Shown: positions 1 through 9,001, counted from the first letter of the stretch. The stretch is DNA of 64,000 nt from Occultella glacieicola (GCF_004353825.1 NZ_SMNA01000002.1:310001-374000), one strand, 5' to 3'. Made by a program: numbers and translations. Notes: generated from the letters alone by a model not told the origin.

Positions 1-66
1 GTGATCGGCCGCGCCTTCTTCACGGAGTGGCTCGAGGCCCGCCGGGAGGGCCGCGACATCATCTGA
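1..66 (+). CDS. C-terminal fragment of an unidentified protein
   Basis: The window opens inside a reading frame that encodes 21 residues ending GRDII and stops with TGA at 64-66. The gene start lies outside the window. The tail is charged (Glu/Arg rich) and too short to assign to a family. It is followed by a strong hairpin shared with the convergent exporter gene, which supports this being a true gene end. Confidence 0.45.
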   Translation: MIGRAFFTEWLEARREGRDII

Positions 67-89
67 ACCTCCCCGACACCCCGACCATG

Positions 90-133
90 CCCGACGGCGG
101 CGCTCATCTCCCAGGGTGAGCGCCGCCGTCGGG
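90..133. terminator. Bidirectional intrinsic-type terminator hairpin
   Basis: A perfect 17-bp inverted repeat (90-106 against 117-133) with a 10-nt loop lies between two convergent genes. There is no clear U tract, as is usual in high-GC actinobacteria. Confidence 0.7.
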
Positions 134-162
134 CGTGGTACGGCGTTCTTGCCACCGGCGGC

Positions 163-1428
163 TCAGGCGGTCCAGCCGCCGCGGCGGTACGCCGGGGTGC
201 CGAACGCGAGCACCGCGAGCGAGAGGAGCATCGCGGCCACGATCACGATGCTCATCGCGGCGGCCGTGCCGCCGAGCAGGCCGACCAGGGGGGCGACCAG
301 CCCGGCCACCCCGGACTGGGCGCAGCCGATCATGGCCGCGGCGGCGCCGGCGCGCTCACCGTGGCGGGTCAGCGCCAGCGCGGAGGCGTTCGGCGGGATC
401 AGCGAGTTCACCGCGAGCATCAGCCAGAGCGGGATCAGCAGGCCGACCAGGCCACCGAAGCCGGTCACGCCCACCACGAGCAGCACCACGGCGAAGAACG
501 TGGCGACCGGCAGCGCCAGCCGCATGATCCGGATCGGTGCGAACCTGCGCACGAGCGCCGCATTCACCTGCGCGCCGGCCACGAGGCCGATGCCGTTGAT
601 GGCGAACAGGAGCGAGAACTGGTGCTCGGACAGCCCATACCCCTCGCGGATCACGAACGGCGAACCGGAGACGTAGGCGAACAGGGCGGCCATGCCCAGG
701 CCCGGCAGCAGCGCGAGGGCCACGAACTGACGGTCCCTGAGCAGCACCCCGTAGGAGCCGATCACGGCGCGGGTGCTGGTGCTGCGCTTCTCCTTCGGCA
801 GCGACTCGGGCAGGTAGCGCGCCACGATGAAGAACAGGATGACCCCGTACAGGGCGAGCGCGGCGAACACCATCCGCCAGTCCCAGATCGAGGCGATGAC
901 CCCGCCGATCGTCGGCGCCAGCAGCGGCGCGACACCGATCACCAGCATCAGCCGGGACAGCACGGCCGAGGCCTCGGCTCCGGAGAGCCGGTCCCGGATC
1001 ACGGCCACGGCCACCACCCCGGCGGCGGCGTTGCCCATGCCCTGGATCATCCGCAGCACGATCAGCGGCGCCACGTCCGCGACCAGCAGGCACAGCAACG
1101 AGGCGACCACGTGCACCACGAGGCCGACCAGGACCGGGAGCCGGCGCCCGTACCGGTCCGAGAGCGGGCCGATGAGCAGCTGCCCGAGCGCGCCGCCGAT
1201 CAGCGTCGCGGTGATCGTGAACTGCACCGAGGCGGTGCCCGCCGCGAGGTCGGTGACCACCTCCGGCAGCGACGGCAGGTACATGTCCGTGGTCAGCGCC
1301 CCGAGTGCGGACATCGACCCGAGCAGCAGGATCAGCTTCACGGGCGCGCGTCGCCTCGCGGCCGGGGCCGGCTCGGTGCGGTGGCCCGGGTCCGCCGGAA
1401 CCGGTGGGACCGGCGGGATCGTGGCCAT
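163..1428 (-). CDS. Bcr/CflA-family multidrug MFS exporter
   Basis: Encodes about 421 residues with 12 predicted membrane segments. The first segment carries the signature LGALTTDMYLPSLPEV, and a loop reads GPLSDRYGRRLPVL, both typical of Bcr/CflA drug:H+ antiporters (DHA1 group). It probably exports small toxic compounds across the cytoplasmic membrane. The start is uncertain. I chose the ATG at 1428, which begins MATIPPVPPV, although it has no clear ribosome binding site. The frame stays open to an ATG at 1608 that has a GAGGGCGGAG-like sequence, but its first 25 codons have low third-position GC and look non-coding. Confidence 0.8.
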   Translation of the reverse strand: MATIPPVPPVPADPGHRTEPAPAARRRAPVKLILLLGSMSALGALTTDMYLPSLPEVVTDLAAGTASVQFTITATLIGGALGQLLIGPLSDRYGRRLPVLVGLVVHVVASLLCLLVADVAPLIVLRMIQGMGNAAAGVVAVAVIRDRLSGAEASAVLSRLMLVIGVAPLLAPTIGGVIASIWDWRMVFAALALYGVILFFIVARYLPESLPKEKRSTSTRAVIGSYGVLLRDRQFVALALLPGLGMAALFAYVSGSPFVIREGYGLSEHQFSLLFAINGIGLVAGAQVNAALVRRFAPIRIMRLALPVATFFAVVLLVVGVTGFGGLVGLLIPLWLMLAVNSLIPPNASALALTRHGERAGAAAAMIGCAQSGVAGLVAPLVGLLGGTAAAMSIVIVAAMLLSLAVLAFGTPAYRRGGWTA

Positions 1429-1827
1429 GGCAGGGGCGAACTGATCCGCGGGGTCGGCCCGCAACTCCTCGTCGAACGCCTCCGGTGAGGTGCGGACGGG
1501 GTCGCCGGGCGCGCGCAAGGGTGAGGTGTCGGCAGTCAATCGAGGATTCCCGTGGGGCGAAGGGGGCGAAGATCGGGCGGCCGGGAACAGACCCTCGGCA
1601 GCACCCATTCTCCGCCCTCGGAGGCCCGAAGTCGAATCGTTTCGTGCCCGGAATCATGTGATGCTGGCGACATCGCCGGGCGCGCTGGCCGGGCGCGCTC
1701 GCGTCAAGGGACGGGCAGTGAACGGGCAGGAAATCATCGGGTGTCAGGCGGCGTCGGCCACGCCCTGCCGTGCGGGTCGTGACGTGCCGCGGGCCGGTCC
1801 GCCAGGCCTGCGCGCGCTCCCCCGGAC
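1429..1827. other. Gene-free stretch upstream of the MFS exporter
   Basis: About 400 nt lie between the repair gene and the exporter, both on the minus strand. The part next to the exporter may be an N-terminal extension of it. The centre (about 1600-1720) is less GC-rich and probably holds the exporter promoter. No small gene or RNA could be supported. Confidence 0.4.
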
Positions 1828-2403
1828 TCAGGCCTTGGCAGCCTTGGCCGCGGCCTTGGCGGCGCGCTTGGTCTCGCGCACCTTGAGCAGCGAGTCGGGG
1901 TCCACCACGTCGGCGATCGACCGGTACGAGCCCGGCTCGCCGTAATTGCCGGCCGCCTCCCGCCAGCCCGGCGCCGCGAGGCCGGCCTGCTTGCCGAGCA
2001 GCGCGAGGAAGATCTTCGCCTTCTGCTCGCCGTAGCCGGGCAGCGCCTTGAGCCGGCGGAGCACCTCGCCGCCGTCGGGGTCGCCGGCTGTCCAGATCCG
2101 GGAGGCATCGCCGTCGTACTCGGTGACGATCGCCGCGGCCAACGCCTGGATCCGCTCGGCCATCGAGCCCGGGAACCGGTGCACCGCGGGCGGGGTGGCA
2201 CACAGTGCCTTGAACTCCTCGGGATCCATGCCCGCGATCGTGACGGCGTCGATGCCGCCGACTCGCTCGGCGATCTTGTGCGGGCCGACGAAGGCGGTCT
2301 CCATCGCAACCTGCTGGTCCAGGAGCATCCCGATCAGCAGGGCGAACGGGTCGGAGGAGAGCAGCGTGTCGGCGTCCGCGTCGCCGGTCAGGTGGAGGTC
2401 CAT
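1828..2403 (-). CDS. HhH-GPD-type base excision DNA repair protein
   Basis: Encodes 191 residues. The helix-hairpin-helix region is visible as LKALPGYGEQKAKIFLALLG, followed by a GPD-like segment. The fold matches endonuclease III/AlkA-type DNA glycosylases, in a small actinobacterial subfamily without an iron-sulfur cluster. It probably excises damaged bases; the substrate cannot be read from sequence. The C terminus is a Lys/Ala-rich tail (KRAAKAAAKAAKA) that could contact DNA. I chose the ATG at 2403, which begins MDLHLTG and has a CAGGAT box 6 nt upstream as in leaderless genes. A longer start at 2439 is less likely. Confidence 0.8.
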   Translation of the reverse strand: MDLHLTGDADADTLLSSDPFALLIGMLLDQQVAMETAFVGPHKIAERVGGIDAVTIAGMDPEEFKALCATPPAVHRFPGSMAERIQALAAAIVTEYDGDASRIWTAGDPDGGEVLRRLKALPGYGEQKAKIFLALLGKQAGLAAPGWREAAGNYGEPGSYRSIADVVDPDSLLKVRETKRAAKAAAKAAKA

Positions 2404-2780
2404 GGGCCGATCCTGCCACTCGGCCAGTGCCCTGACCACCGGCGTTCAGGTAAAGAATGAGCAATGCATACGTCATGGGTAACGCGTACAAATGTGGAGG
2501 TTATCTCAACAGAGTAACAATGGCGGCACCCGGATCCAGCCCTGATCGGGGCCGGATCGGTGAGGGCCCCGTGTGCCGTCAGGCGCACGACCATGCGGCT
2601 GAGGGCCGATCGTCCGATAGCCGCCCGAGAGCCGGAAAATGGCCGAATTCTGCGTTTGTGGGGCCCAAGGGAGGCGCCTACGGTGGATCGACACCATGAC
2701 CGTCGGGGTGACCCGTCCGGTGCCGCGCGCCTCAGTGGTCGCGCCGCCGGGAGGCTATGCCTCGTCCAACCGAAGGGACC
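2404..2780. other. Divergent intergenic region between repair gene and ehu operon
   Basis: This 377-nt region contains an AT-richer patch at about 2450-2525, possibly regulatory, with an imperfect repeat GTTATCTC...AGAGTAAC near 2500. A promoter for ehuB lies near its right end. No ORF in it looks real. Confidence 0.4.
2656..2684 (+). promoter_or_regulatory. Predicted ehu operon promoter
   Basis: TTGTGG at 2656-2661 and TACGGT at 2679-2684 are separated by 17 bp. That places a transcription start near 2691, about 90 nt before ehuB. Sequence pattern only. Confidence 0.4.
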
Positions 2781-3704
2781 ATGATGACAAACAGTTCGCG
2801 CCGCAAGGCCGCGATGTTCGCGACGGCGGGAGTCGTCGCACTCGGGCTGGCCGCCTGCGGGGGTGGCGGCGACGACGGCGGAGAGACCGGCGGCGGCACC
2901 GGCGGTGGGGACACCGGCGAAGCCCTGACCCTCGAGCAGTTGCAGGAGGACGGCACCATCACCGTCGGCTTCGCCGGCGAGGCCCCCTACAGCTTCGAGG
3001 AGGACGGCGAGTTGACCGGCGCCACGGTGGCCCTGCAGGAGCGGATCTGGGGCGAACTCGGCATCGACAACGTCGAGGGCGTCCAGGCCGAGTTCGGCCA
3101 GTTGATCCAGGGCCTGAACGCGGGCCGCTTCGATGTGATCGCGGCCGGGATGTCGATCCTGCCCGAGCGCTGTGAGCAGGCCATCTTCTCCGACCCCGAG
3201 TTCCAGTACACGACCGCGTTGATGGTCCCCGAGGGCAACCCGGAGGGGCTCACGGACATCCAGTCGATCGCCGACTCCGGCGTGCAGATGGCCGCCATGA
3301 CCGGCGCCATCGAGGCCACCTATGCGACCGACCTCGGCATCTCCGCCATGGAGGTCGGCAACCCGCAGGACGGCATGGACGCGGTGGTCAACGGCCGCGC
3401 CGACGTGTTCGCGCTCACCGGGATCTCGCTCAACTGGATGGCCGACAACAACCCGGACGCCCCGATCGAGGTCACCGAGTCGTTCGTCGCGAACATCGAC
3501 GGTGTCGAGCAGTTCGGCGCCGGTGGCACCGTGTTCCGCCCGGCCGACACCGAGCTGCGGGACGCCTACAACGAGCAGCTCGCGCCCATCGTCGAGGACG
3601 AGGCCACCTACCTCGAGGTCGTCGGTGACTTCGGCTTCACCGCCGAGGAGCGCCCGACCGGGGACTTCACGACGGAGCAGCTCTGCGCGGGCGAACTCGG
3701 CTGA
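2781..3704 (+). CDS. ehuB: Ectoine/hydroxyectoine ABC transporter substrate-binding lipoprotein EhuB
   Basis: Encodes 307 residues with a lipoprotein signal peptide (RRK, a hydrophobic core, lipobox LAAC) and a Gly/Asp-rich linker. The mature part is a family 3 periplasmic-type binding protein with GFAGEAPYSFEEDGELTGA near its N terminus and GRFDVIAAGMSILPERCEQ, characteristic of EhuB. It captures the compatible solutes ectoine and hydroxyectoine at the outer membrane face. The start is the first of two adjacent ATGs, preceded by GAAGGGA. It is the first gene of ehuBCDA, followed after 12 nt by ehuC. Confidence 0.83.
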   Translation: MMTNSSRRKAAMFATAGVVALGLAACGGGGDDGGETGGGTGGGDTGEALTLEQLQEDGTITVGFAGEAPYSFEEDGELTGATVALQERIWGELGIDNVEGVQAEFGQLIQGLNAGRFDVIAAGMSILPERCEQAIFSDPEFQYTTALMVPEGNPEGLTDIQSIADSGVQMAAMTGAIEATYATDLGISAMEVGNPQDGMDAVVNGRADVFALTGISLNWMADNNPDAPIEVTESFVANIDGVEQFGAGGTVFRPADTELRDAYNEQLAPIVEDEATYLEVVGDFGFTAEERPTGDFTTEQLCAGELG

Positions 3705-3716
3705 GTCGACCGGCGC

Positions 3717-4493
3717 ATGTCTGACAACTTCGATGCGCTGATCGCGGCGCTCCCCGACCTGCGCAGTGGCGTCTTCATCACGCTGCAGCTCACGGTCGGG
3801 GGCGTCGTGCTCGCGTTCGTCATTGCGATCGTCCTCGGCCTGGGTGCCCGCAGCCCGCGCTGGCCGGCGCGAGTGCCGTCCCGGATCCTCATCGAGTTCT
3901 TCCGGGGCACCTCACTGTTGGTTCAGCTGTTCTGGTTCTTCTACGTCATGCCGCTCTTCGGCATCAAGCTCGACGCGCTGCTGTGCGGCGTGCTCGCGCT
4001 CGGTCTGAACTACGGCGCCTACGCCGCCGAAGTGGTCCGCGGTGCAATCAACTCCGTGCCGAAGGGGCAGTGGGAGGCCGCCACCGCTCTCTCGCTGAGC
4101 CCGGTGCGCAAGCTCCGCAAGATCATCTGGCCGCAGGCCTGGGCGATCATGATCCCCTCGCTGGCGAACCTGGCCGTGATGCTCCTCAAGGGCACCGCCG
4201 TCGCCTACATCATCCTCATGCATGACCTCACCTGGGAGACCGACCAACTGCGCCAGACCACTGGCAACACGTTCTTCGCCTACGGCGTCGGCATGATCGG
4301 CTACTTCCTGATCGCCTACCTGATGGTGCTCGGCGCGAACGCGCTCGAGCGGCACGCCAAGCGCCGGCTCGGGCAGGGTCCCCCGAAGGGCGGCCTGTTC
4401 AGCGTCCGGATCACGGACAAGGCAACCGCCGCGCCGATGCCGGCCGCGAACGCAGGCGGAGGCGGCGCCGGCGCCGGAGGGGGTGTCGTCTGA
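3717..4493 (+). CDS. ehuC: Ectoine/hydroxyectoine ABC transporter permease EhuC
   Basis: Encodes 258 residues with about five membrane helices. The polar amino acid transporter permease loop is clear: EFFRGTSLLVQLFW, then SVPKGQWEAATALSLSP, the EAA motif that docks on the ATPase. The C terminus is a Gly/Ala-rich tail (NAGGGGAGAGGGVV) not needed for the fold. Its stop codon overlaps the ehuD start by one base (TGATG), implying translational coupling. With EhuD it forms the heteromeric membrane channel. Confidence 0.82.
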   Translation: MSDNFDALIAALPDLRSGVFITLQLTVGGVVLAFVIAIVLGLGARSPRWPARVPSRILIEFFRGTSLLVQLFWFFYVMPLFGIKLDALLCGVLALGLNYGAYAAEVVRGAINSVPKGQWEAATALSLSPVRKLRKIIWPQAWAIMIPSLANLAVMLLKGTAVAYIILMHDLTWETDQLRQTTGNTFFAYGVGMIGYFLIAYLMVLGANALERHAKRRLGQGPPKGGLFSVRITDKATAAPMPAANAGGGGAGAGGGVV

Positions 4494-5140
4494 TGGATTG
4501 GTGGAGTTGGGACCGCGCCCTCGAGGTGCTCCCCGAACTGCTGGTCGCCTTCGTCCAGGTCACCCTCGTCGCGACCGTGATCGGCTCGGTGATCGCGGCC
4601 GTGCTCGGCCTGATCATCGCGATCACGCGCCGCACGGCCCCGGCGTTCATCGCCAGGCCCGTGCACGCCGTCATGGAGTTCATCCGGATGACACCCATCG
4701 TCATCCAGCTGCTGTTCGTGTTCTACACGTTCAACACCGTCGACGGCATGACGCTCGGTGTGATCGTCCTGGGCGTGCACTACGCCAGCTATATGGCCGA
4801 GGTGTACCGGTCCGGGATCGACGCCGTGCCGAAGGGTCAGTGGGAAGCCGCCACGGCCCTGTCGATGTCGCCCGCGCGCACCTGGCGCAAGGTGGTCATC
4901 CCTCAGGCGCTCCGCACCACCCTGCCCGCCCTGGGCACCTGGGTGATCTCGATGCTCAAGGACACCCCGTACCTCACGGTCATCTTCGTGGTGGACATGG
5001 TGCGGCAGGCCGAGAACTACGGATCGCGAACCTTCGTCTACACGGAGTCGATCACCATGGCCGGCCTGATCTTCCTGGCCGCCAGTTACCCGACCTCGGT
5101 CCTGCTGCGCAGATTGGAGAAGCGCCTTGCCACCTACTGA
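4493..5140 (+). CDS. ehuD: Ectoine/hydroxyectoine ABC transporter permease EhuD
   Basis: Encodes 215 residues and is the second permease of the importer. It begins WWSWDRALEVLPEL and contains EFIRMTPIVIQLLFVFYTFN and AVPKGQWEAATALSMSPART, the EAA loop. It is clearly paralogous to EhuC. Its 3' end overlaps ehuA by 14 nt, so the two are translated together. Confidence 0.82.
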   Translation: MDWWSWDRALEVLPELLVAFVQVTLVATVIGSVIAAVLGLIIAITRRTAPAFIARPVHAVMEFIRMTPIVIQLLFVFYTFNTVDGMTLGVIVLGVHYASYMAEVYRSGIDAVPKGQWEAATALSMSPARTWRKVVIPQALRTTLPALGTWVISMLKDTPYLTVIFVVDMVRQAENYGSRTFVYTESITMAGLIFLAASYPTSVLLRRLEKRLATY

Positions 5141-5921
5141 TTCCACCGCGGTCACCGGACAGCCGGCGATCCGGTTCGAGAACGTGGTCAAGAAGTTCGG
5201 CGACAACACCGTCCTGGACGACCTGAACTTCGACGTCCGACGCGGCGAGCGGGTCACCCTGATCGGGCCGTCCGGATCGGGCAAGACCACGATCCTGCGC
5301 CTGGTGATGACCCTCGAACACCTGACCGGCGGCTACATCTACGTCGACGGGGAGCCGCTCACCCATCTCGAGGTGAACGGACGCCGGGTCGAACGCCGGC
5401 CGAAGGACATCGCCAGGTCCACCCAGAAGATCGGGATGGTGTTCCAGCAGTTCAACCTGTTCCCGAACATGTCCGTGCTGGAGAACATCACCGAGGCCCC
5501 GGTGCACGTGCTCGGCAGGTCCTCCGAGGAGGCCCGCACCCGCGGGCTGGAACTCCTGGACATGGTCGGCCTTGCGGACAAGGCCGAGGAGCACCCCACC
5601 CGGTTGTCCGGTGGCCAGCAGCAGCGGGTCGCGATCGCCCGGGCCCTGGCCATGGATCCGGAGATCCTGCTCCTGGACGAGGTCACCTCGGCCCTCGACC
5701 CGGAACTGGTCGGCGAGGTCCTCGGGGTGCTCCGGGACATCGCCAAGAGCACGGACATCACGATGCTGATCGTCACCCATGAGATGCAGTTCGCCCAGGA
5801 CGTCTCGCATCGGGTCTTGATGTTCGACGGCGGCAAGATCGTCGAGGAGGCCTCACCGGACGTGATGTTCACGTCTCCGACCCACGAGCGCACCCGGTCG
5901 TTCCTGCAGGCCGTGCTGTAG
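5127..5921 (+). CDS. ehuA: Ectoine/hydroxyectoine ABC transporter ATPase EhuA
   Basis: Encodes 264 residues and is the ATPase that drives the importer. Walker A is GPSGSGKTT, the signature is LSGGQQQRV and Walker B is ILLLDEVTSALD. The N terminus (IRFENVVKKFGDNTVLDDL) matches the EhuA subfamily. The start is a TTG at 5127 inside the end of ehuD, with GGAGA six bases upstream and no better in-frame ATG. A strong hairpin 36 nt after the stop ends the operon. No ectoine synthesis or degradation genes lie in this window, so the system probably serves osmoprotectant uptake or scavenging. Confidence 0.83.
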   Translation: MPPTDSTAVTGQPAIRFENVVKKFGDNTVLDDLNFDVRRGERVTLIGPSGSGKTTILRLVMTLEHLTGGYIYVDGEPLTHLEVNGRRVERRPKDIARSTQKIGMVFQQFNLFPNMSVLENITEAPVHVLGRSSEEARTRGLELLDMVGLADKAEEHPTRLSGGQQQRVAIARALAMDPEILLLDEVTSALDPELVGEVLGVLRDIAKSTDITMLIVTHEMQFAQDVSHRVLMFDGGKIVEEASPDVMFTSPTHERTRSFLQAVL

Positions 5922-5956
5922 CAGCTCACCACGGGACCCCATGGGCTCCGTATCGA

Positions 5957-5994
5957 CGAAGCCCCGCCGCACCTTCCGGTGCGACGGGGCTTCG
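5957..5994 (+). terminator. Terminator hairpin of the ehu operon
   Basis: A 16-bp inverted repeat (5957-5972 against 5979-5994) with one mismatch and a 6-nt loop lies between ehuA and the next plus-strand gene. Confidence 0.7.
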
Positions 5995-6089
5995 AACGCC
6001 TCCCGCACACCCGCCACCGGAGCGGTTCCGTTCCACGACATCGTCAGGAACGCGCCCGGGTGGCGTCGGATCACTCCTAGCATGCAGGG

Positions 6090-7523
6090 ATGGTCCTGCC
6101 ACAGAGACGGGAAGCACGCACCCTGCGGCGAGGCACCGTCGTTCGCTACGCGGTCGGCTCGGTCGGGACCGGTGGGTTCGGGACCCTGCCCGGTCTGGTG
6201 CTGCTCGTCTACCTGACGAACACGCTCGGTGTGAGCCCCGCGTTCGCCGGTGCCGCGTTCACGGTGTCGAAGGTCTGGGACGTGATCATCGACCCCTGGA
6301 TCGGCGCCCGCAGCGATCGCAGCCTCGCCCGCACGGGGGCCCGGCGCCGGTTCATGGTGCTCGGTGCGATCGGCTTGCCGGTGTTCTTCGTCCTCACGTT
6401 CGCGGTGCCGCCCGGGCTACCGGAGGCGGCCTCGGCGGCGTGGGTCCTCGTCGCCTTCCTGCTCGCGGCCACCGCGTTCAGCCTGTTCCAGGTGCCCTAC
6501 ATCGCCCTCCCGGCGGAACTGGTGGACAGCTATGACGAACGGACCCGGCTGCTCTCGGCCCGCGTCGTCGTCCTCGCCCTGTCGATCCTCGCGTTCGGCG
6601 GTGGTGCGACGGAGCTCGTCCGGCTCGTCGTGGCCGGCGGCGGCACGGAGTACCTCGGCTACCTCGTGATGGCTGCCGTGGCCGGGCTGGTCTTCCTGGT
6701 CGCGTTCCTGATCACCGCCACCGTCGAACGCAGCGTGCGTGGTGGGTCGCCGGTGCCCGCTTCGGGAACGGGAACCGAGTCCGGCCCGACGGCGGGGCTG
6801 CTCGAGCACTACCGGCGCGGCTGGTCGGCGCTCCGGGGCAGTCAGCCCTATCGGGCCCTGCTGGTCACCTTCGTGATCCAGGCGCTCGCGATCGGGCTCA
6901 TGCTCGCGGGGGCCGCGTATATCGCCGCCGAGGTCCTCGGCACCGGGGTGCTGCTGCTGTTCCTGTCCCTGATCGCGCCGGCGCTGGTGGTCACGCCGCT
7001 GTGGGCGGTGATCGCCCGCCGGGCCGGCAAGGAGCGGGCGTATCGCCTCGCGTCCGTGTTGTTCGCGGTCGCAGCCCTGTCCCTGATCCTGCTCGTCTGG
7101 TTCCCGGGGTCGTGGCTGTATGCCCCGGTGGCGATCGCGGGTGCCGCCTACGCCGGACTGCAGTCGCTGCCGCTGGCGATGCTGCCGGACACGGTCGCCG
7201 ACGACGCGCGGAGGAACGGACCCGGCCGGGCCGGCACCTTCAGCGGTGTCTGGACCGCGGGCGAGACCGCCGGGATCGCATTCGGCGGCACCATCCTGTC
7301 GGTCGTGCTCGCGGTGACCGGGTTCGTCCCGACCGTCGCCGGGCAGACCGCCACCCAGCCGGAGAGCGCGATCGTCGGCATCATCGCGGGCTTCAGCGTC
7401 ATCCCGGCCGCGCTGATGCTGCTCAGCCTGGTCCCGCTGTCCCGGTACCCGCTGCGCAGGGCGGACATCGACCGAACCGCGCGCCCGGCCCACGCCCTAC
7501 CGAACGGAAGCAACCCTGCATGA
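6090..7523 (+). CDS. GPH-family MFS cation symporter
   Basis: Encodes 477 residues with about 12 membrane segments. Hallmarks of the glycoside-pentoside-hexuronide:cation symporter group are present: TVSKVWDVIIDPWIGARSD after helix 2 and FQVPYIALPAELVDSYDERT between helices 4 and 5. The substrate is unknown. It shares an ATGA overlap with a PLP-dependent decarboxylase, so it may carry that enzyme's substrate or product rather than a sugar. The ATG at 6090 lies 6 nt after TAGCAT (6078-6083), consistent with a leaderless mRNA. Confidence 0.8.
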   Translation: MVLPQRREARTLRRGTVVRYAVGSVGTGGFGTLPGLVLLVYLTNTLGVSPAFAGAAFTVSKVWDVIIDPWIGARSDRSLARTGARRRFMVLGAIGLPVFFVLTFAVPPGLPEAASAAWVLVAFLLAATAFSLFQVPYIALPAELVDSYDERTRLLSARVVVLALSILAFGGGATELVRLVVAGGGTEYLGYLVMAAVAGLVFLVAFLITATVERSVRGGSPVPASGTGTESGPTAGLLEHYRRGWSALRGSQPYRALLVTFVIQALAIGLMLAGAAYIAAEVLGTGVLLLFLSLIAPALVVTPLWAVIARRAGKERAYRLASVLFAVAALSLILLVWFPGSWLYAPVAIAGAAYAGLQSLPLAMLPDTVADDARRNGPGRAGTFSGVWTAGETAGIAFGGTILSVVLAVTGFVPTVAGQTATQPESAIVGIIAGFSVIPAALMLLSLVPLSRYPLRRADIDRTARPAHALPNGSNPA

Positions 7524-8968
7524 GCGATTTCGCCGTCGACCCGTCCGCCATCCTTGACGAGCTGCGAGCGCTGCGCGAGCACGACGCCCCCACCCACGGC
7601 GGCCGCGTGCTCTCCTACGTGTACGACCCGGGTCTGGCCGAGCTCGACGAGCTCGCCGCCGACGCCTCCCGGCTCATGCAGCCGGTGAACGGGCTCGATC
7701 CGACCACGTTCGGCTCGGTCGCAGCCCTGGAGCGCGACCTGGTCGGTTTCGTGCGCGACCTGCTGCACGGCGACACCGACGTGGTCGGGACGGTCACGAC
7801 GGGCGGCACCGAGTCCTGCCTGCTGGCGGTCAAGACCGCCCGGGACGCCTGGGCCGCCGCCGGCGGGACCGGCACCGCGCGGCTGGTCCTGCCTGCGACG
7901 GGGCACGCGGCGTTCCGGAAGGCGGCGCATTACTTCGGGCTGACGCTCGACGTCGTCCCGGTCTCCGCCGAGGGGGTGGTCGCCGTCGCCGACGTCGAGG
8001 CCCGGCTCGGGCCGGACGTCGCGCTCGTCGTGGTCTCGGCCCCCTCCTACCCGGTCGCGGTCCTCGACCCGGTGTCTGCGGTCGCCGAGGTCGCGGCCGC
8101 CCGCGGCATCGACGTCCACGTCGATGCCTGCCTCGGCGGGCTCGTGCTGCCGTTCTGGCCGGACCTGCCCGCGTGGGACCTCGCCGTCCCGGGGGTCACG
8201 AGCATCAGCGCCGACCTGCACAAGTACGGGTACGCGCCGAAGGGGGTCTCGGTGCTGCTGCAACGCGGCCGCGACCGGCAGCGGCTGCAGTACTTCGCCA
8301 CCACCTCCTGGCCCGGCTATCCGGTCGTGAACCCGACGATCCTCGGCTCCAGGTCCGCCGGACCGCTGGCCGCGGCGTGGGCGATCAGGCGTGCGCTCGG
8401 GATCTCCGGCTTCCAGACGCTCGTCGACTCGACCCGGCGGTCCACCGGCGCCATCGTCGAGACGGTGGCCGGGATCGAGGGCCTGCGGGTGCTCGGCAAC
8501 CCGGTCGGACCGCTGCTCGCGGTCGCCACCGACCCCACGGTTCCCCCGCCCGCCCGGGTCGATCCGCACCATTGGGCGGACGCCGTGCGCAACCTCGGCT
8601 TCGTGCTCCAACTGCAGCCGGCCAACGGCGCCATCGGGTCCACGACGCACCTGACCGTCACCCCGGTCACCGAACGGGTGCTGCCCGACCTGCTGGCCGC
8701 GCTCACCACCGGCGCGGACGCGGTGCGCGGTACCCCGCACGCCGACGCGACCCCACTGCTCGGGCAGCTCCCGCCGTCCGCCGGCCCCCTCGACTCCGAG
8801 ACGGCCGCCGCGATCCTCGCCGGCTTCGGCATCGGTGCCGGTGGCCCGCTGCCGGACGCGCTCGCCCCGCTGCTGGCGATCATCGAGGCCACACCGCCCG
8901 TCCTCGCCGAGCGACTGCTCACGGAACTGCTGGCCCGGCTCGTCGAGCCGGGCGCCGGCTACCACTAG
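7520..8968 (+). CDS. PLP-dependent decarboxylase/lyase (group II decarboxylase, sphingosine-phosphate-lyase-like)
   Basis: Encodes 482 residues of fold-type I. Visible features are the phosphate-binding TTGGTESCLLAVKTARD, the aspartate that pairs with the PLP ring nitrogen in HVDACLGGLVLPF, and the Schiff-base lysine in SISADLHKYGYAPKG. The family includes amino acid decarboxylases and sphingosine-1-phosphate lyases; the substrate cannot be read here. The start overlaps the transporter stop (ATGA), so the pair is co-translated. The last 90 residues (from about AVRGTPHAD) form an Ala/Pro-rich extension. Confidence 0.75.
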   Translation: MSDFAVDPSAILDELRALREHDAPTHGGRVLSYVYDPGLAELDELAADASRLMQPVNGLDPTTFGSVAALERDLVGFVRDLLHGDTDVVGTVTTGGTESCLLAVKTARDAWAAAGGTGTARLVLPATGHAAFRKAAHYFGLTLDVVPVSAEGVVAVADVEARLGPDVALVVVSAPSYPVAVLDPVSAVAEVAAARGIDVHVDACLGGLVLPFWPDLPAWDLAVPGVTSISADLHKYGYAPKGVSVLLQRGRDRQRLQYFATTSWPGYPVVNPTILGSRSAGPLAAAWAIRRALGISGFQTLVDSTRRSTGAIVETVAGIEGLRVLGNPVGPLLAVATDPTVPPPARVDPHHWADAVRNLGFVLQLQPANGAIGSTTHLTVTPVTERVLPDLLAALTTGADAVRGTPHADATPLLGQLPPSAGPLDSETAAAILAGFGIGAGGPLPDALAPLLAIIEATPPVLAERLLTELLARLVEPGAGYH

Positions 8969-9001
8969 CCACGCCCCACCCGCCGATGGTTGCCTGAACG
9001 C

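Noticed and set aside
116-676. Plus-strand ORFs at the left end
   Set aside because: Antisense to the Bcr/CflA exporter, with no recognisable domain.
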